Source of the DNA: Actinomycetota bacterium | GTDB lineage: Bacteria; Actinomycetota; Acidimicrobiia; Acidimicrobiales; Acidimicrobilacustridaceae | Direction of reading: 5' to 3' | NCBI GenBank assembly: GCA_016185305.1 | Contig: JACPNV010000037.1 | Location: forward strand, 1-32,071 | DNA: 32,071 nt | Part shown: one piece after another, positions 25,211 through 31,964 of the stretch | Position numbering within the stretch: position 1 is the stretch's first letter | Layout of the letters: every line of letters begins with the position of its first letter | The notes under the pieces: generated by a model | Told to the model about the DNA's origin: nothing | The model's input: only the letters and a program-made list of their open reading frames with translations | Database searches by the model: none | Program-made: the position numbers and the translations under genes

Positions 25211-25236
25211 CCTCCGGTTCACGCCGGGCACGATAG

Positions 25237-25249
25237 TTGACCGAGTCAA
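25237..25249. promoter_or_regulatory. Operator candidate, copy 3: TTGACCGAGTCAA
   Basis: A 13-bp palindrome (TTGAC-CGA-GTCAA) lies 26 bp before the dehydrogenase ATG and 39 bp before the glucosidase GTG. It differs from copy 2 at one central base. Confidence 0.7.
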
Positions 25250-25288
25250 TGGTGAACCGGGGGGTCGAGCGGGATATCCTCACCGCCC

Positions 25289-26620
25289 GTGCGAGCATCG
25301 GCGTTCGGCGGCGGCTTCACGTGGGGCGTGGCGACGGCGGCCTACCAGATCGAGGGAGCGTGGGACGAAGACGGCAAGGGCCCGTCGATCTGGGACACGT
25401 TCACCCACCGGCGCCGGACGATCAAGGACCGTTCCAGCGGCGACGTCGCGTGCGACTTCTACCACCGCTATGCCGACGATGTCGCACTCACCGCCGATCT
25501 GGGCTTCAACGCCAAGCGCTTCTCGATCTCGTGGCCGCGAGTCATGCCCGCCGGCACCGGCGCCGTCAACCAGCGCGGCCTCGACTTCTATGACCGCGTG
25601 GTCGACGAGTGCCTCGCCCGGGGCGTTGACCCCTGGGTCACGCTGTACCACTGGGACCTCCCCCAGGCGCTCCAGGACCGGGGCGGGTGGACCAACCGCG
25701 ACGTGCTCGGCTGGTTCGGCGAGTACGTCTCGGTCATGGCGGCAGCGCTCGGCGACAGGGTGAAGCACTGGATGGTCTTCAACGAGCCGCTGAGCTTCAC
25801 CTCCATCGGGCAACTCCTCGGCTTGCACGCGCCGGGCAAGCGCAACCCGTTCGGGTTCCTCGCCTCGGTCCACCACGTCAACCTGTGCCAAGCCGTCGGC
25901 GCCGGCGTGCTGCGTGATCTGGTGCCAGGTGGCGACATCGGCACGAGCCAGTACCTCTCCCCGGTGGTGGCAACCGGGACGACGCCGATCCACCACAAGG
26001 CCGAGCGCAGCGCGGATGCGTTCGTCAACCGGATGTTCATCGAGCCGAACCTCGGCCTGGGCTACCCGGTCGACGCGTTCCCCTTCCTGCGATTCATGGA
26101 ACGGTACGAGCACGACGGCGACGACAAGGCCATCGTCGTCGACTGGGACTTCCTCGGGGTGCAGTACTACACGCGGCTGAAGGCCCCACCGCTGCCGATC
26201 CCCTACTTCGGGACCGCCCCGATGTTCGGTCACGACTGGAAGCGCTTCGAGCTCACGAGCTTCGGTTGGGAGATCCGGCCCGACGGCCTCTACGACGTGC
26301 TGCAGCGGGCACACGGCTACGGCCGATTCCCCCGGCTCGTCGTGACCGAGAACGGCGCCTCGTTCAACGACGTGCTCGCCGGCGATCGGGTTCACGACCG
26401 CCGGCGCATCGGCTTCTACGAGGACCACCTCGCGGCGGTCCTGCGCGCCAAGAACGACGGCATCCCCGTCGACGGCTACTTCGCTTGGTCGCTCCTCGAC
26501 AACTTCGAGTGGGCCGAGGGCTACCGCACCCGGTTCGGCCTGGTGTACGTCGACTACGCGACGCAGCGCCGCATCGTCAAGGACTCCGGACACTGGTTCC
26601 GCGAGCTCCTGTCTCGCTGA
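25289..26620 (+). CDS. GH1 family beta-glucosidase
   Basis: A 443-residue glycoside hydrolase of family 1. [16 protein letters not shown] is the N-terminal signature. The acid/base is E166 in VFNEP and the nucleophile is E354 in VTENG. Sugar-binding [13 protein letters not shown] lies near the C terminus. No signal peptide is present, so it is cytoplasmic. It should cleave beta-linked glucosides or related sugars. The start is GTG at 25289, giving a standard GH1 length. It is divergent from the alcohol dehydrogenase, with the shared TTGAC-N3-GTCAA palindrome in between, so both may respond to the same regulator; glucoside cleavage followed by oxidation of the aglycone alcohol is a possible link (inference). 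Confidence 0.95.
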   Translation: MRASAFGGGFTWGVATAAYQIEGAWDEDGKGPSIWDTFTHRRRTIKDRSSGDVACDFYHRYADDVALTADLGFNAKRFSISWPRVMPAGTGAVNQRGLDFYDRVVDECLARGVDPWVTLYHWDLPQALQDRGGWTNRDVLGWFGEYVSVMAAALGDRVKHWMVFNEPLSFTSIGQLLGLHAPGKRNPFGFLASVHHVNLCQAVGAGVLRDLVPGGDIGTSQYLSPVVATGTTPIHHKAERSADAFVNRMFIEPNLGLGYPVDAFPFLRFMERYEHDGDDKAIVVDWDFLGVQYYTRLKAPPLPIPYFGTAPMFGHDWKRFELTSFGWEIRPDGLYDVLQRAHGYGRFPRLVVTENGASFNDVLAGDRVHDRRRIGFYEDHLAAVLRAKNDGIPVDGYFAWSLLDNFEWAEGYRTRFGLVYVDYATQRRIVKDSGHWFRELLSR

Positions 26621-26633
26621 CGCATCCGGTTCG

Positions 26634-27626
26634 TCATACCCGCGTGAGCGTGCGAGCCGGCGCGGGCGGGCGGCGAAGCTCGGTGCCGCGCACCAGAGCA
26701 CGGAGGTGGCCGGCGGTGACGGTGGCGGACTGCCCGCCGATCACGCGATCGGCGCCGGCGTCGTAGAGCGCGACCCTCGCGTCCGGCTCGACCGCGGATG
26801 AGGTCACCACCGCGACGGGAGCGGTCGGGAAGTCTTGGCGGGCGGCCAGCACATCGGCCACCGCGTCCCCACGCACGATCACCAGCGCCGGCTGCGGTGC
26901 CCAGCCGTTGACGACCTGCCACTCGGGACCGAGCGCAGACCTGAGCTTCGACGTCCAGCGCTCCGGCGCACCACCCGGTATGACGGCGACCGATGGCAGC
27001 GACGGATGAGCGATGGGCCCGTAGGTGGCGGCGCGAGCGGCCGGTGAAGCGACAGGAGGAGTGGGACGGTGTGTTGGTGCTTCACGCGGCCGCTCGGGAA
27101 TGCGCCGACCTCGCGCCCGCATGGCTGCGAAGGCGAGGGTTTCGACCAGCACGATGCCGGTCGTGATCAAGACAAGCGGGTTGGTCGCATCGGTTCCCGC
27201 CGTGAACAGGTGGATGGTGGCGAGCACGAACAGCGCGTAGCTGCCGAGATGGATCGCGTGCCAGACGTTCCTCGGCACGCGCTTCATCAGCAGGGACGTG
27301 AGCTCGACGGCGATGAGCAGGTAGAAGCCGGCGATGCCCCATGCCACCGCAACCGGCCGGTACGACGACGCGAAGGGGACCAGGACCTGAACGAGGCCGA
27401 AGCCGATCCACTGGTCGAGGAGCAGCGCGGCCACGTGTACGAGCACGAACACGACCGAGAGCCCACCGAGGAACCGGTGGAGATCGAGCAGCCATCGCGG
27501 TCTGGCCTTCTGGCCGAGCAGCTTGGTGTGGAGCAGCACGCCCCAACTGATCGATGCGGCCAGCAGGAACCACGAGACGAGGCCGGCGGCGCGTGCGGTG
27601 TACCAGGCGAGGTTGAACGTGTTCAC
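26634..27626 (-). CDS. Ferric-reductase-like membrane protein fused to a receiver-like domain
   Basis: A 330-residue protein. About six membrane segments fill residues 10-175. Histidine pairs H50/H64 and H126/H139, each 13 apart, could hold two hemes as in ferric-reductase-like transmembrane domains. After a Pro/Arg-rich linker (about 175-205), residues about 205-325 resemble the second half of a response-regulator receiver, with APVAVVTSSA and ALYDAGADRVIGG. The usual phosphoacceptor aspartate is not seen (PALVIVRGD at that place), so it would be a pseudo-receiver. No FAD or NAD domain is present. The start is GTG at 27626 with GAAGGA upstream. It lies 30 bp downstream of the small membrane protein gene on the same strand. 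Confidence 0.75.
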   Translation of the reverse strand: MNTFNLAWYTARAAGLVSWFLLAASISWGVLLHTKLLGQKARPRWLLDLHRFLGGLSVVFVLVHVAALLLDQWIGFGLVQVLVPFASSYRPVAVAWGIAGFYLLIAVELTSLLMKRVPRNVWHAIHLGSYALFVLATIHLFTAGTDATNPLVLITTGIVLVETLAFAAMRARGRRIPERPREAPTHRPTPPVASPAARAATYGPIAHPSLPSVAVIPGGAPERWTSKLRSALGPEWQVVNGWAPQPALVIVRGDAVADVLAARQDFPTAPVAVVTSSAVEPDARVALYDAGADRVIGGQSATVTAGHLRALVRGTELRRPPAPARTLTRV

Positions 27627-27656
27627 GGTCGGTTCCTTCAGAGATCGTTCGAGTGG

Positions 27657-28007
27657 TCAGCTCGCCCGGCTGCGGGCGGCGGTGGACGACGGCATGCTCG
27701 ACGACGACGACGTCGTGGCCGACGATGGACTCGTGCTGCTCGTAACGGCGGCTGTCGACGGCACCGCGGTGAGATCCGCGACGGGGGAGGAGCCCGCGTC
27801 GGCAACAGGCGCGCGTTGCGTCGTCGCCGCGGGTGTTGAATCCGCCATGGACTGATCGGCGGCGTACATTCCGGCCATGATCCCGCTCGCCGCGGCGATC
27901 GCCAGCCCGGCCGTCGCCATGCGGGACTTTGGAGCTGCGTGCGTCCGGCGCGTTCGGCCCGGAGGCACGCGGTGACGGAGGGCGTCGGGCTCGTTCATCG
28001 GCGCCAT
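27657..28007 (-). CDS. Small Ser/Thr-rich single-pass membrane protein, unknown function
   Basis: A protein of about 116 residues that I do not recognise. A basic N-terminal tail (PGRTRRTHAAPKSR) precedes one hydrophobic segment (MATAGLAIAAASGIMAGMYAA). A Ser/Thr/Ala-rich tail follows, with runs such as SSTSPSSATTSSSSS, probably outside the cell. It is upstream of the ferric-reductase-like gene in the same direction, so a role in the same membrane redox unit is possible. ATG at 28007 is used; ATG at 27998 and an upstream start at 28058 are alternatives. Its first part and promoter are duplicated at 31575-31748. Confidence 0.6.
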   Translation of the reverse strand: MAPMNEPDALRHRVPPGRTRRTHAAPKSRMATAGLAIAAASGIMAGMYAADQSMADSTPAATTQRAPVADAGSSPVADLTAVPSTAAVTSSTSPSSATTSSSSSMPSSTAARSRAS

Positions 28008-28061
28008 CGTCGAGCCCCGAGGTGAGACCGGCCTGAGGGAACCCTCAGAATCTGCCAAGAG
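27887..28061. repeat. 175-bp direct repeat, copy 1
   Basis: It matches 31575-31748 in the same orientation with about 12 differences including one 1-bp gap (my count by eye, about 93 percent identity). It covers the promoter and about the first 40 codons of the small membrane protein gene. It contains the palindrome CTGAGGG-AA-CCCTCAG at 28033-28048. This copy is intact as a gene start. Confidence 0.9.
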
Positions 28062-28861
28062 ACTCCGACACCATCGTCGATGTCGGCTTCACGCGGCTTG
28101 ACGCATCCAACCGCGCCTCGGGGGCGAGTCCTGCTGGGCCGAATCCTGGGGCAACCGTTCACGCGTCGGAGCATCCGCAACCTCAACCTCACCGTGGTGA
28201 AGCGCGCGCAGAGTCGCCTGCCCCTCAACAGTTGCCAGACCGCGCATGAGTTGGTTGCGCAGGTGGGAGACGAGTCTCCCGAGCCTGATCGAGGAGGTGG
28301 TGGCCACTGAACTGGTGGCAAGGCAAGCGGCAGCTCTCGAAGCTCCGCTGCTGCCCCCGGCACCGAGGGCAGCCTCCCGAGGTGCATGCGCGACCGACGC
28401 CGGCCGCGCTTGTAGCCTTCCTCGGCGTCGCGCTTGGCGCGGCGCCTTCTGGTGGACTGGTCGAAGCCCTCGCCGATCGCGAGTCCCGCGTCAGCAGCGT
28501 CGACGCCGAGGGCCCGGAGCGACGGGGTCACTGCCCCGGCGCGACCGGCGATGACCTGGAACCCGAGCGATGCAGCGTGCTGGTAGAGCGACGTCACCGC
28601 CTCCAGCTTCGACGGGCCGTCCTTCACAGGGGTGAACGGGGTCATCTGCCCTGGTCGAGCCCACGCGTCCAGGTTGGTGCCGTGCTCCCGGAGCGTGCGC
28701 AACAGCTCGGGCTTCTGCTCGGCCCAGGCCCCATCGACGATTGCCCACGGGAGATCCAGCGCGGTGGAGAACAGGTCCGTCGGTCCTACGCAGCGGTCCA
28801 CCGCCTTGTAGTCCTCTTCGCCGATGCGGGGGCTGAAGCCGTGCCCGAAGTCGATGTCCAC
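27995..28861 (-). CDS. Unrecognised protein, C-terminal part probably frameshifted
   Basis: The frame runs 288 codons from a GTG at 28861. The first 160 or so residues look like normal coding sequence (MDIDFGHGFSPRIGEEDYKA, TALDLPWAIVDGAW, KLEAVTSLYQHAASLGFQVI) and end in a basic stretch KRGRRRSRMHLGRLP. Beyond about position 28370 the composition changes to Arg/Pro/Ser/Cys-rich, and the frame runs into the copy 1 repeat and the start of the small membrane protein gene. A different minus frame (28089-28307) reads HLRNQLMRGLATVEGQ and appears more protein-like. A frameshift or truncation is therefore likely. No known domain was recognised. It is divergent from the toxin-antitoxin operon. Confidence 0.45.
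   Translation of the reverse strand: MDIDFGHGFSPRIGEEDYKAVDRCVGPTDLFSTALDLPWAIVDGAWAEQKPELLRTLREHGTNLDAWARPGQMTPFTPVKDGPSKLEAVTSLYQHAASLGFQVIAGRAGAVTPSLRALGVDAADAGLAIGEGFDQSTRRRRAKRDAEEGYKRGRRRSRMHLGRLPSVPGAAAELRELPLALPPVQWPPPPRSGSGDSSPTCATNSCAVWQLLRGRRLCARFTTVRLRLRMLRRVNGCPRIRPSRTRPRGAVGCVKPREADIDDGVGVSWQILRVPSGRSHLGARRWRR
28033..28048. promoter_or_regulatory. Palindrome CTGAGGG-AA-CCCTCAG upstream of small membrane protein
   Basis: A 7+2+7 bp inverted repeat about 26 bp before the ATG at 28007. It is conserved as CCTGAGGG-AA-CCCTCAGG (31719-31736) in the second repeat copy. The extended 11-mer CCCTCAGGCCG (minus strand) occurs again, on the plus strand, 27 bp before the lipoprotein start (31928-31938). 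Possibly an OmpR-type regulator site; the regulator is unknown. Confidence 0.45.
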
Positions 28862-28881
28862 GACTGTCTCTTACGAGCGCT

Positions 28882-28912
28882 CGACGTATAGTATGACATC
28901 TGCGCGACGTAT
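28882..28912. promoter_or_regulatory. CGACGTAT direct repeats in the divergent promoter of the toxin-antitoxin operon
   Basis: CGACGTAT occurs at 28882-28889 and 28905-28912, spaced 23 bp, around an AT-rich TATAGTATGACAT stretch that could supply a -10 box. Toxin-antitoxin operons are usually autoregulated through such sites, so this is a candidate operator of the Xre-like antitoxin. Confidence 0.4.
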
Positions 28913-28940
28913 CGCCACACGTTAGGGTGACGAGGAGACC

Positions 28941-29276
28941 ATGACGACACTCGCCTCTCTGTTGGACCACCTCTACGAGGGCGACGTCGTCGACACGGCC
29001 GACCTGGCGCGAGTGAGCGACACCAATCCTCGAAGCGTGGCCCGGTGGAAGGCCGAGGCCGCGGCCCCACGCCGGGAGGCCGAGGAGCGCCTGCTTGAGC
29101 TCCGCGCCGTCGTTGACCTCGCTCGGCGCGTCATGCGCGACGACGCCGCCCGGTTCTGGATGCGCTCGCCAAACCCTGACCTCGGCTACGAGAAGCCGCT
29201 GGATCTCGTCGCCGCCGGGCAGTACCAGCGCGTCGTCGACCTGCTGCTTGCGTTGGCGGAGGGCGTGACCACCTGA
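28941..29276 (+). CDS. Xre/MbcA/ParS-type antitoxin (DUF2384)
   Basis: A 111-residue antitoxin. An N-terminal Xre-like helix-turn-helix region (VDTADLARVSDTNPRSVARWK) precedes the C-terminal toxin-binding domain with the conserved pattern FWMRSPNPDLGYEKPLDLV and AAGQYQRVVDLLLALAEG. It should bind and neutralise the RES toxin encoded next and repress the operon. ATG at 28941 has GAGGAG (28932-28937) upstream. Its stop is 1 bp before the toxin start, so the pair is translationally coupled. Confidence 0.9.
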   Translation: MTTLASLLDHLYEGDVVDTADLARVSDTNPRSVARWKAEAAAPRREAEERLLELRAVVDLARRVMRDDAARFWMRSPNPDLGYEKPLDLVAAGQYQRVVDLLLALAEGVTT

Positions 29277-29277
29277 G

Positions 29278-29964
29278 ATGCCGTCGCTCGATCCCCGAGC
29301 GATCGGCCTCGCGCCGACAGCCTCGCTCTCCGTCGTCGCCTACCGAAACCAAGCCAAAGGCTTCGACCCCCGCAGCGGAGACGGCGCGCGCCGACTGGGA
29401 GGCCGGTTCAACCCGCCGCGCAGCTTCCCGGTGCTCTACCTCTGCCTGACCCGACCGTGCGTCGTCGCCGAGCTGACGCGACAGGCCGAGCGACAGGGCC
29501 TCAACATCGACGCCCTTCTGCCTCGCGAGCTGTTCGAGATCAACGCCGACCTCGACAAGGTCCTCGACCTCACCGACGCGGCGACGCTGGACGCGCTCGG
29601 GATCGCGCCGCCCGACCTCGTCCGCGAAGACCGCCTTTTCACCCAGCAGATCGGTGAGGCGGCCCACGAACACGCCTTCCGGGCCATCCGCTCCCCGTCA
29701 GCCACCGGGGTCGACCACGTCCTAGGCGCTTGGGAAGAGCGATCGACAATTTGTTGTCGATGCGGCAAGCGCCGTCCGGCGGCGCGACCGCCAGGGAGCC
29801 CGCCGGCGATGGGGAGCGCTCGGAGCGTTAGCGGAGAGTGCGTGGGGGCGCAGCCCCCCAGGCAACTAGCGATCTTTCCCGAGAAGCTCGCCGGCGCCGT
29901 GCTCGCCGTGAGGCTCCTCGGCGATTGGAACACCCCAGACGACCTTGCCCACCTCGCGCCTTGA
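29278..29964 (+). CDS. RES-domain toxin with 48-residue in-frame insertion
   Basis: A 228-residue protein. The RES domain shows YRNQAKGFDPRSGDGARRLGGRFNPPRSFPVLYL with the active-site-type arginine and tyrosines, then CVVAELTRQAERQG. Known RES toxins degrade or modify NAD. After FRAIRSPSATGVDHVL the expected IFPEKLAGAVLAV is displaced by 48 residues rich in Arg/Pro/Cys (positions 29722-29865 in DNA). Removing them restores the sequence DHVL-AIFPEKL and a 180-residue protein of normal length. The insert is a MITE-like element, so the toxin may be altered or inactive. It is the second gene of the antitoxin-toxin operon. Confidence 0.85.
   Translation: MPSLDPRAIGLAPTASLSVVAYRNQAKGFDPRSGDGARRLGGRFNPPRSFPVLYLCLTRPCVVAELTRQAERQGLNIDALLPRELFEINADLDKVLDLTDAATLDALGIAPPDLVREDRLFTQQIGEAAHEHAFRAIRSPSATGVDHVLGAWEERSTICCRCGKRRPAARPPGSPPAMGSARSVSGECVGAQPPRQLAIFPEKLAGAVLAVRLLGDWNTPDDLAHLAP
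29726..29865. mobile_element. MITE-like element inserted in RES toxin gene, CTAG target duplication
   Basis: The 140-bp insert is flanked by CTAG at 29722-29725 and 29866-29869, as expected for a 4-bp target-site duplication of YTAR type made by IS5-family transposases. Its left end starts GCGCTTGGG and the complement of its right end starts TTGCCTGGG (6 of 9 match). Inside are a long hairpin (ATCGACAA-TTTG-TTGTCGAT at 29742-29761, with an outer GGCGCTTG/CAAGCGCC pair at 29725-29732 and 29766-29773) and a terminal hairpin GGGGGC-GCA-GCCCCC (29844-29858). It encodes no transposase. Deleting 144 bp exactly rebuilds the conserved RES reading frame. Confidence 0.8.
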
Positions 29965-30092
29965 TCCACCGACTCCAAGCTGAGCACCTGGGACCGAGGC
30001 GGCATGCCCCTAACTAACGGCTTGGCGGTCTGGTCGTAGCCGGCGATGAATGACAGCTACCGGGATGCACCAGCTAGAGGACGGGAAGGTTG

Positions 30093-31046
30093 TCACTGGC
30101 TCGCCTCATCCTTCGCGAGGCCGTCCGCACCGCCGTAGGCGGTGGCGACCTCGGTGCAGAACTCGACCAGTGCGTCGGTTCTCTCCGGCGTAAGCCGCCC
30201 TGGCGCGGTTCGGGCCTGTCGCTCCGATCCGCCGAAGCCAAACAGCGCGTCAGCGTTCGAGCGGAACTCGGCTGTGGTGAGGGAGTCGATCGGGATCCCG
30301 CTGTTCTGGCCTGCATACGAGCTGAACGGAACGAGGATCCGACCGTCCGAGTACACAGCTACGACTGTGCGGAAGCCATTCTTGGAGGGTCCCGCAGCTT
30401 CGAGCACCACGTGGTTCGGCCCGAGTCGGCGGCGATGACCCATCGACAGCCACATCGAGAGCACCTGCTGCGCTGCCCCCAAGACCATCGGCGAGTTGAA
30501 CTGATCCCAGAACTCCTCGATCGATCCCAGAGGTGACTCGGACTGCTTGGCCTGCTCGACAGTCGCGGTGAACACGTTCGGTTCAACGACCGCGGCGAAG
30601 AGTGGCGCCCATGGGCTGTCCTCGATTCTCACTGCCCTCGCCTCGACCAGCCACACGGCGATGCCGCGCTCGGAATCGAGCTCGGCCAAGTCGTTCAGGT
30701 AGTTCGCAACGGCTCGGAACTCGTCACGGTGCTCCTCGGCCAGGACGATGAGGCCCCGAGCGCGACGGGCGACCGCGTATGCGAGGCCCCGAGTGAGGTG
30801 GTCATGGTCGGCGCGTCCGTACTGGTTCTCGATGACGAACTCCGAGCCGTCCTCCCCCTGCGCCACGATGTCGATACGGCGACCACCCGTCGTCTGCACC
30901 TCGGACTCCCCGATCGAAGCGAGATCGATGCCGATCTCAGCCCCGATGGCATCGAGCTGCTCAGCCAGCAGCGGCGTGAAGTCGGAAGCCTCGCCCTTCC
31001 ACGCCTCGGTCAACCGTCCAAACTGAAGCCGTGCCATCGAACTCAT
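30093..31046 (-). CDS. PD-(D/E)XK nuclease-like protein
   Basis: A 317-residue protein. Residues 55-90 carry the pattern GRRIDIVAQG...FVIENQYGRADHDHLTRGLAYA, in which D59, E73 and Q75 correspond to a D-ExQ variant of the PD-(D/E)XK nuclease core seen in DUF4268-associated proteins. ARGLIVLAEEHRDEFRAVANYLN continues the fold. The C-terminal half (about 165-317) resembles a DUF4268-like domain (PSKNGFRTVVAVYSDGRILVPFSSY). Function is unknown; related proteins occur in defence islands. ATG 31046 or the in-frame ATG 31037 could be the start; neither has a strong ribosome binding site. Confidence 0.6.
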   Translation of the reverse strand: MSSMARLQFGRLTEAWKGEASDFTPLLAEQLDAIGAEIGIDLASIGESEVQTTGGRRIDIVAQGEDGSEFVIENQYGRADHDHLTRGLAYAVARRARGLIVLAEEHRDEFRAVANYLNDLAELDSERGIAVWLVEARAVRIEDSPWAPLFAAVVEPNVFTATVEQAKQSESPLGSIEEFWDQFNSPMVLGAAQQVLSMWLSMGHRRRLGPNHVVLEAAGPSKNGFRTVVAVYSDGRILVPFSSYAGQNSGIPIDSLTTAEFRSNADALFGFGGSERQARTAPGRLTPERTDALVEFCTEVATAYGGADGLAKDEASQ

Positions 31047-31210
31047 GGCCCAGGGTCTACCGCATCCTGCGCTGAACGACCGCCGTCCCCTGACCCATCG
31101 ACCCGGCCCGGCCGTAGCGCGCGAGGTACCGTCGAACGCCGTAGACCCGAGAACCGTCCCTGCTTCGGCAAACGGCCGGGGTCACTCAGACGCTCGACCA
31201 CGGATCGTGA

Positions 31211-31574
31211 ATCGAAACACTGACTCACGAGCAGGTCCTCGAGGTCTTCGAGAGCTACCGCCCCGGGGTCGCATTCGAGGAGGCGTTCTCCGAACGGTTC
31301 GGCGTGTGGCCTCCCGAGGAGCCCGATACCGGGCACACCCTCACTGTCGTCGCCTCGGAACTGTCGTCGCCTCCGAGGTCGACCCGGCAACCGCCTGCAT
31401 CGTCGACTACCTCGCTCGCTTCGACGTGCCGCTGAAGACGGCCGAACTGCCGTTCGCTGGCACGTACCGCCACGACAACGACGCCGAGGACAACGAGGAG
31501 TACGTCGTCCCCGTCGAATGGATCACGGCCGTCGACCGGTCAGACGCTGTCTGGGAGAAGGGCTTCTTCGTCAA
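31211..31574 (+). pseudogene. Fragment of a DUF91/NucS-like nuclease gene, frameshifted by a 17-bp duplication
   Basis: Two plus-strand frames join into one protein-like text: LTHEQVLEVFESYRPGVAF ... DTGHTLTVVASE, then VDPATACIVDYLARFDVPLK and EEYVVPVEWITAVDR. The join is at a tandem 17-bp duplication (31343-31376), whose removal restores a continuous frame HTLTVVASEVDPATACIVDY. A stop codon (31208-31210) precedes the fragment and the 175-bp repeat cuts its end at 31575, so both ends are lost. The pattern tVvASExDPxTxxIVdYL is typical of the DUF91/PD-(D/E)XK endonuclease-like proteins. It is unlikely to make a working protein. Confidence 0.6.
31343..31376. repeat. 17-bp tandem duplication causing a frameshift
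   Basis: ACTGTCGTCGCCTCGGA (31343-31359) is followed at once by the same sequence with one change (31360-31376). The 17-bp gain shifts the frame of the nuclease fragment. Confidence 0.85.
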
Positions 31575-31694
31575 TCGCCGTGGCGATCGCCAGCCCGGCC
31601 GTCGCCATGCGGGACCTTCGGGCTGCGTGCTTCCGGCGCGTTCGGCCCGGAGCACGCGGTGACGGGGGGCGTCCGGCTCGTTCATGGGCGCCAT
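31575..31694 (-). pseudogene. Truncated, frameshifted copy of the small membrane protein gene
   Basis: Reading from the ATG at 31694 gives MAPMNEPDAPRHRVLRAERA, against MAPMNEPDALRHRVPPGRTR in the intact copy. The frames diverge because one G is missing in the run that reads CGGAGG in copy 1. Only about 40 codons are present before the homology ends at 31575. Confidence 0.7.
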
Positions 31695-31748
31695 CGTCGA
31701 GCCCCGCGGTGAGGCCGGCCTGAGGGAACCCTCAGGATCTGCCAAGAG
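31575..31748. repeat. 175-bp direct repeat, copy 2
   Basis: A second copy of 27887-28061 in the same orientation, with a 1-bp deletion and about 11 substitutions. Its left border coincides with the point where the nuclease fragment ends. The palindrome is kept as an 18-bp perfect version at 31719-31736. Confidence 0.9.
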
Positions 31749-31964
31749 GTTCGAGCCGACCCGTCGAAATCCAGGCGTTGCCGCCCGCGGCGGCGAGTAG
31801 CCTCTCGGCATCCTCCAGCGGCTGACGGAGGACGCGGGGTCCCGGCGATCGCACGCACGCGCCTTCGCGCGCTGGCGCGGCGATCTGGCCGCGCCCTTTG
31901 CCGCACCGTGATCCCACCATGATCAGGCCCTCAGGCCGAAGAACCGAGCTACCAAGGAGCAACG

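Noticed and set aside
28062..31574. Prophage or integrative element with attachment sites
   Set aside because: No integrase, transposase, phage structural gene or tRNA end was seen; the flanking repeats are long, diverged gene copies and not att cores.
31682..31964. Small minus-strand frames before the lipoprotein gene
   Set aside because: They are Arg-rich, have no ribosome binding site and run through repeat copy 2; no separate gene is supported between 31749 and 31964.
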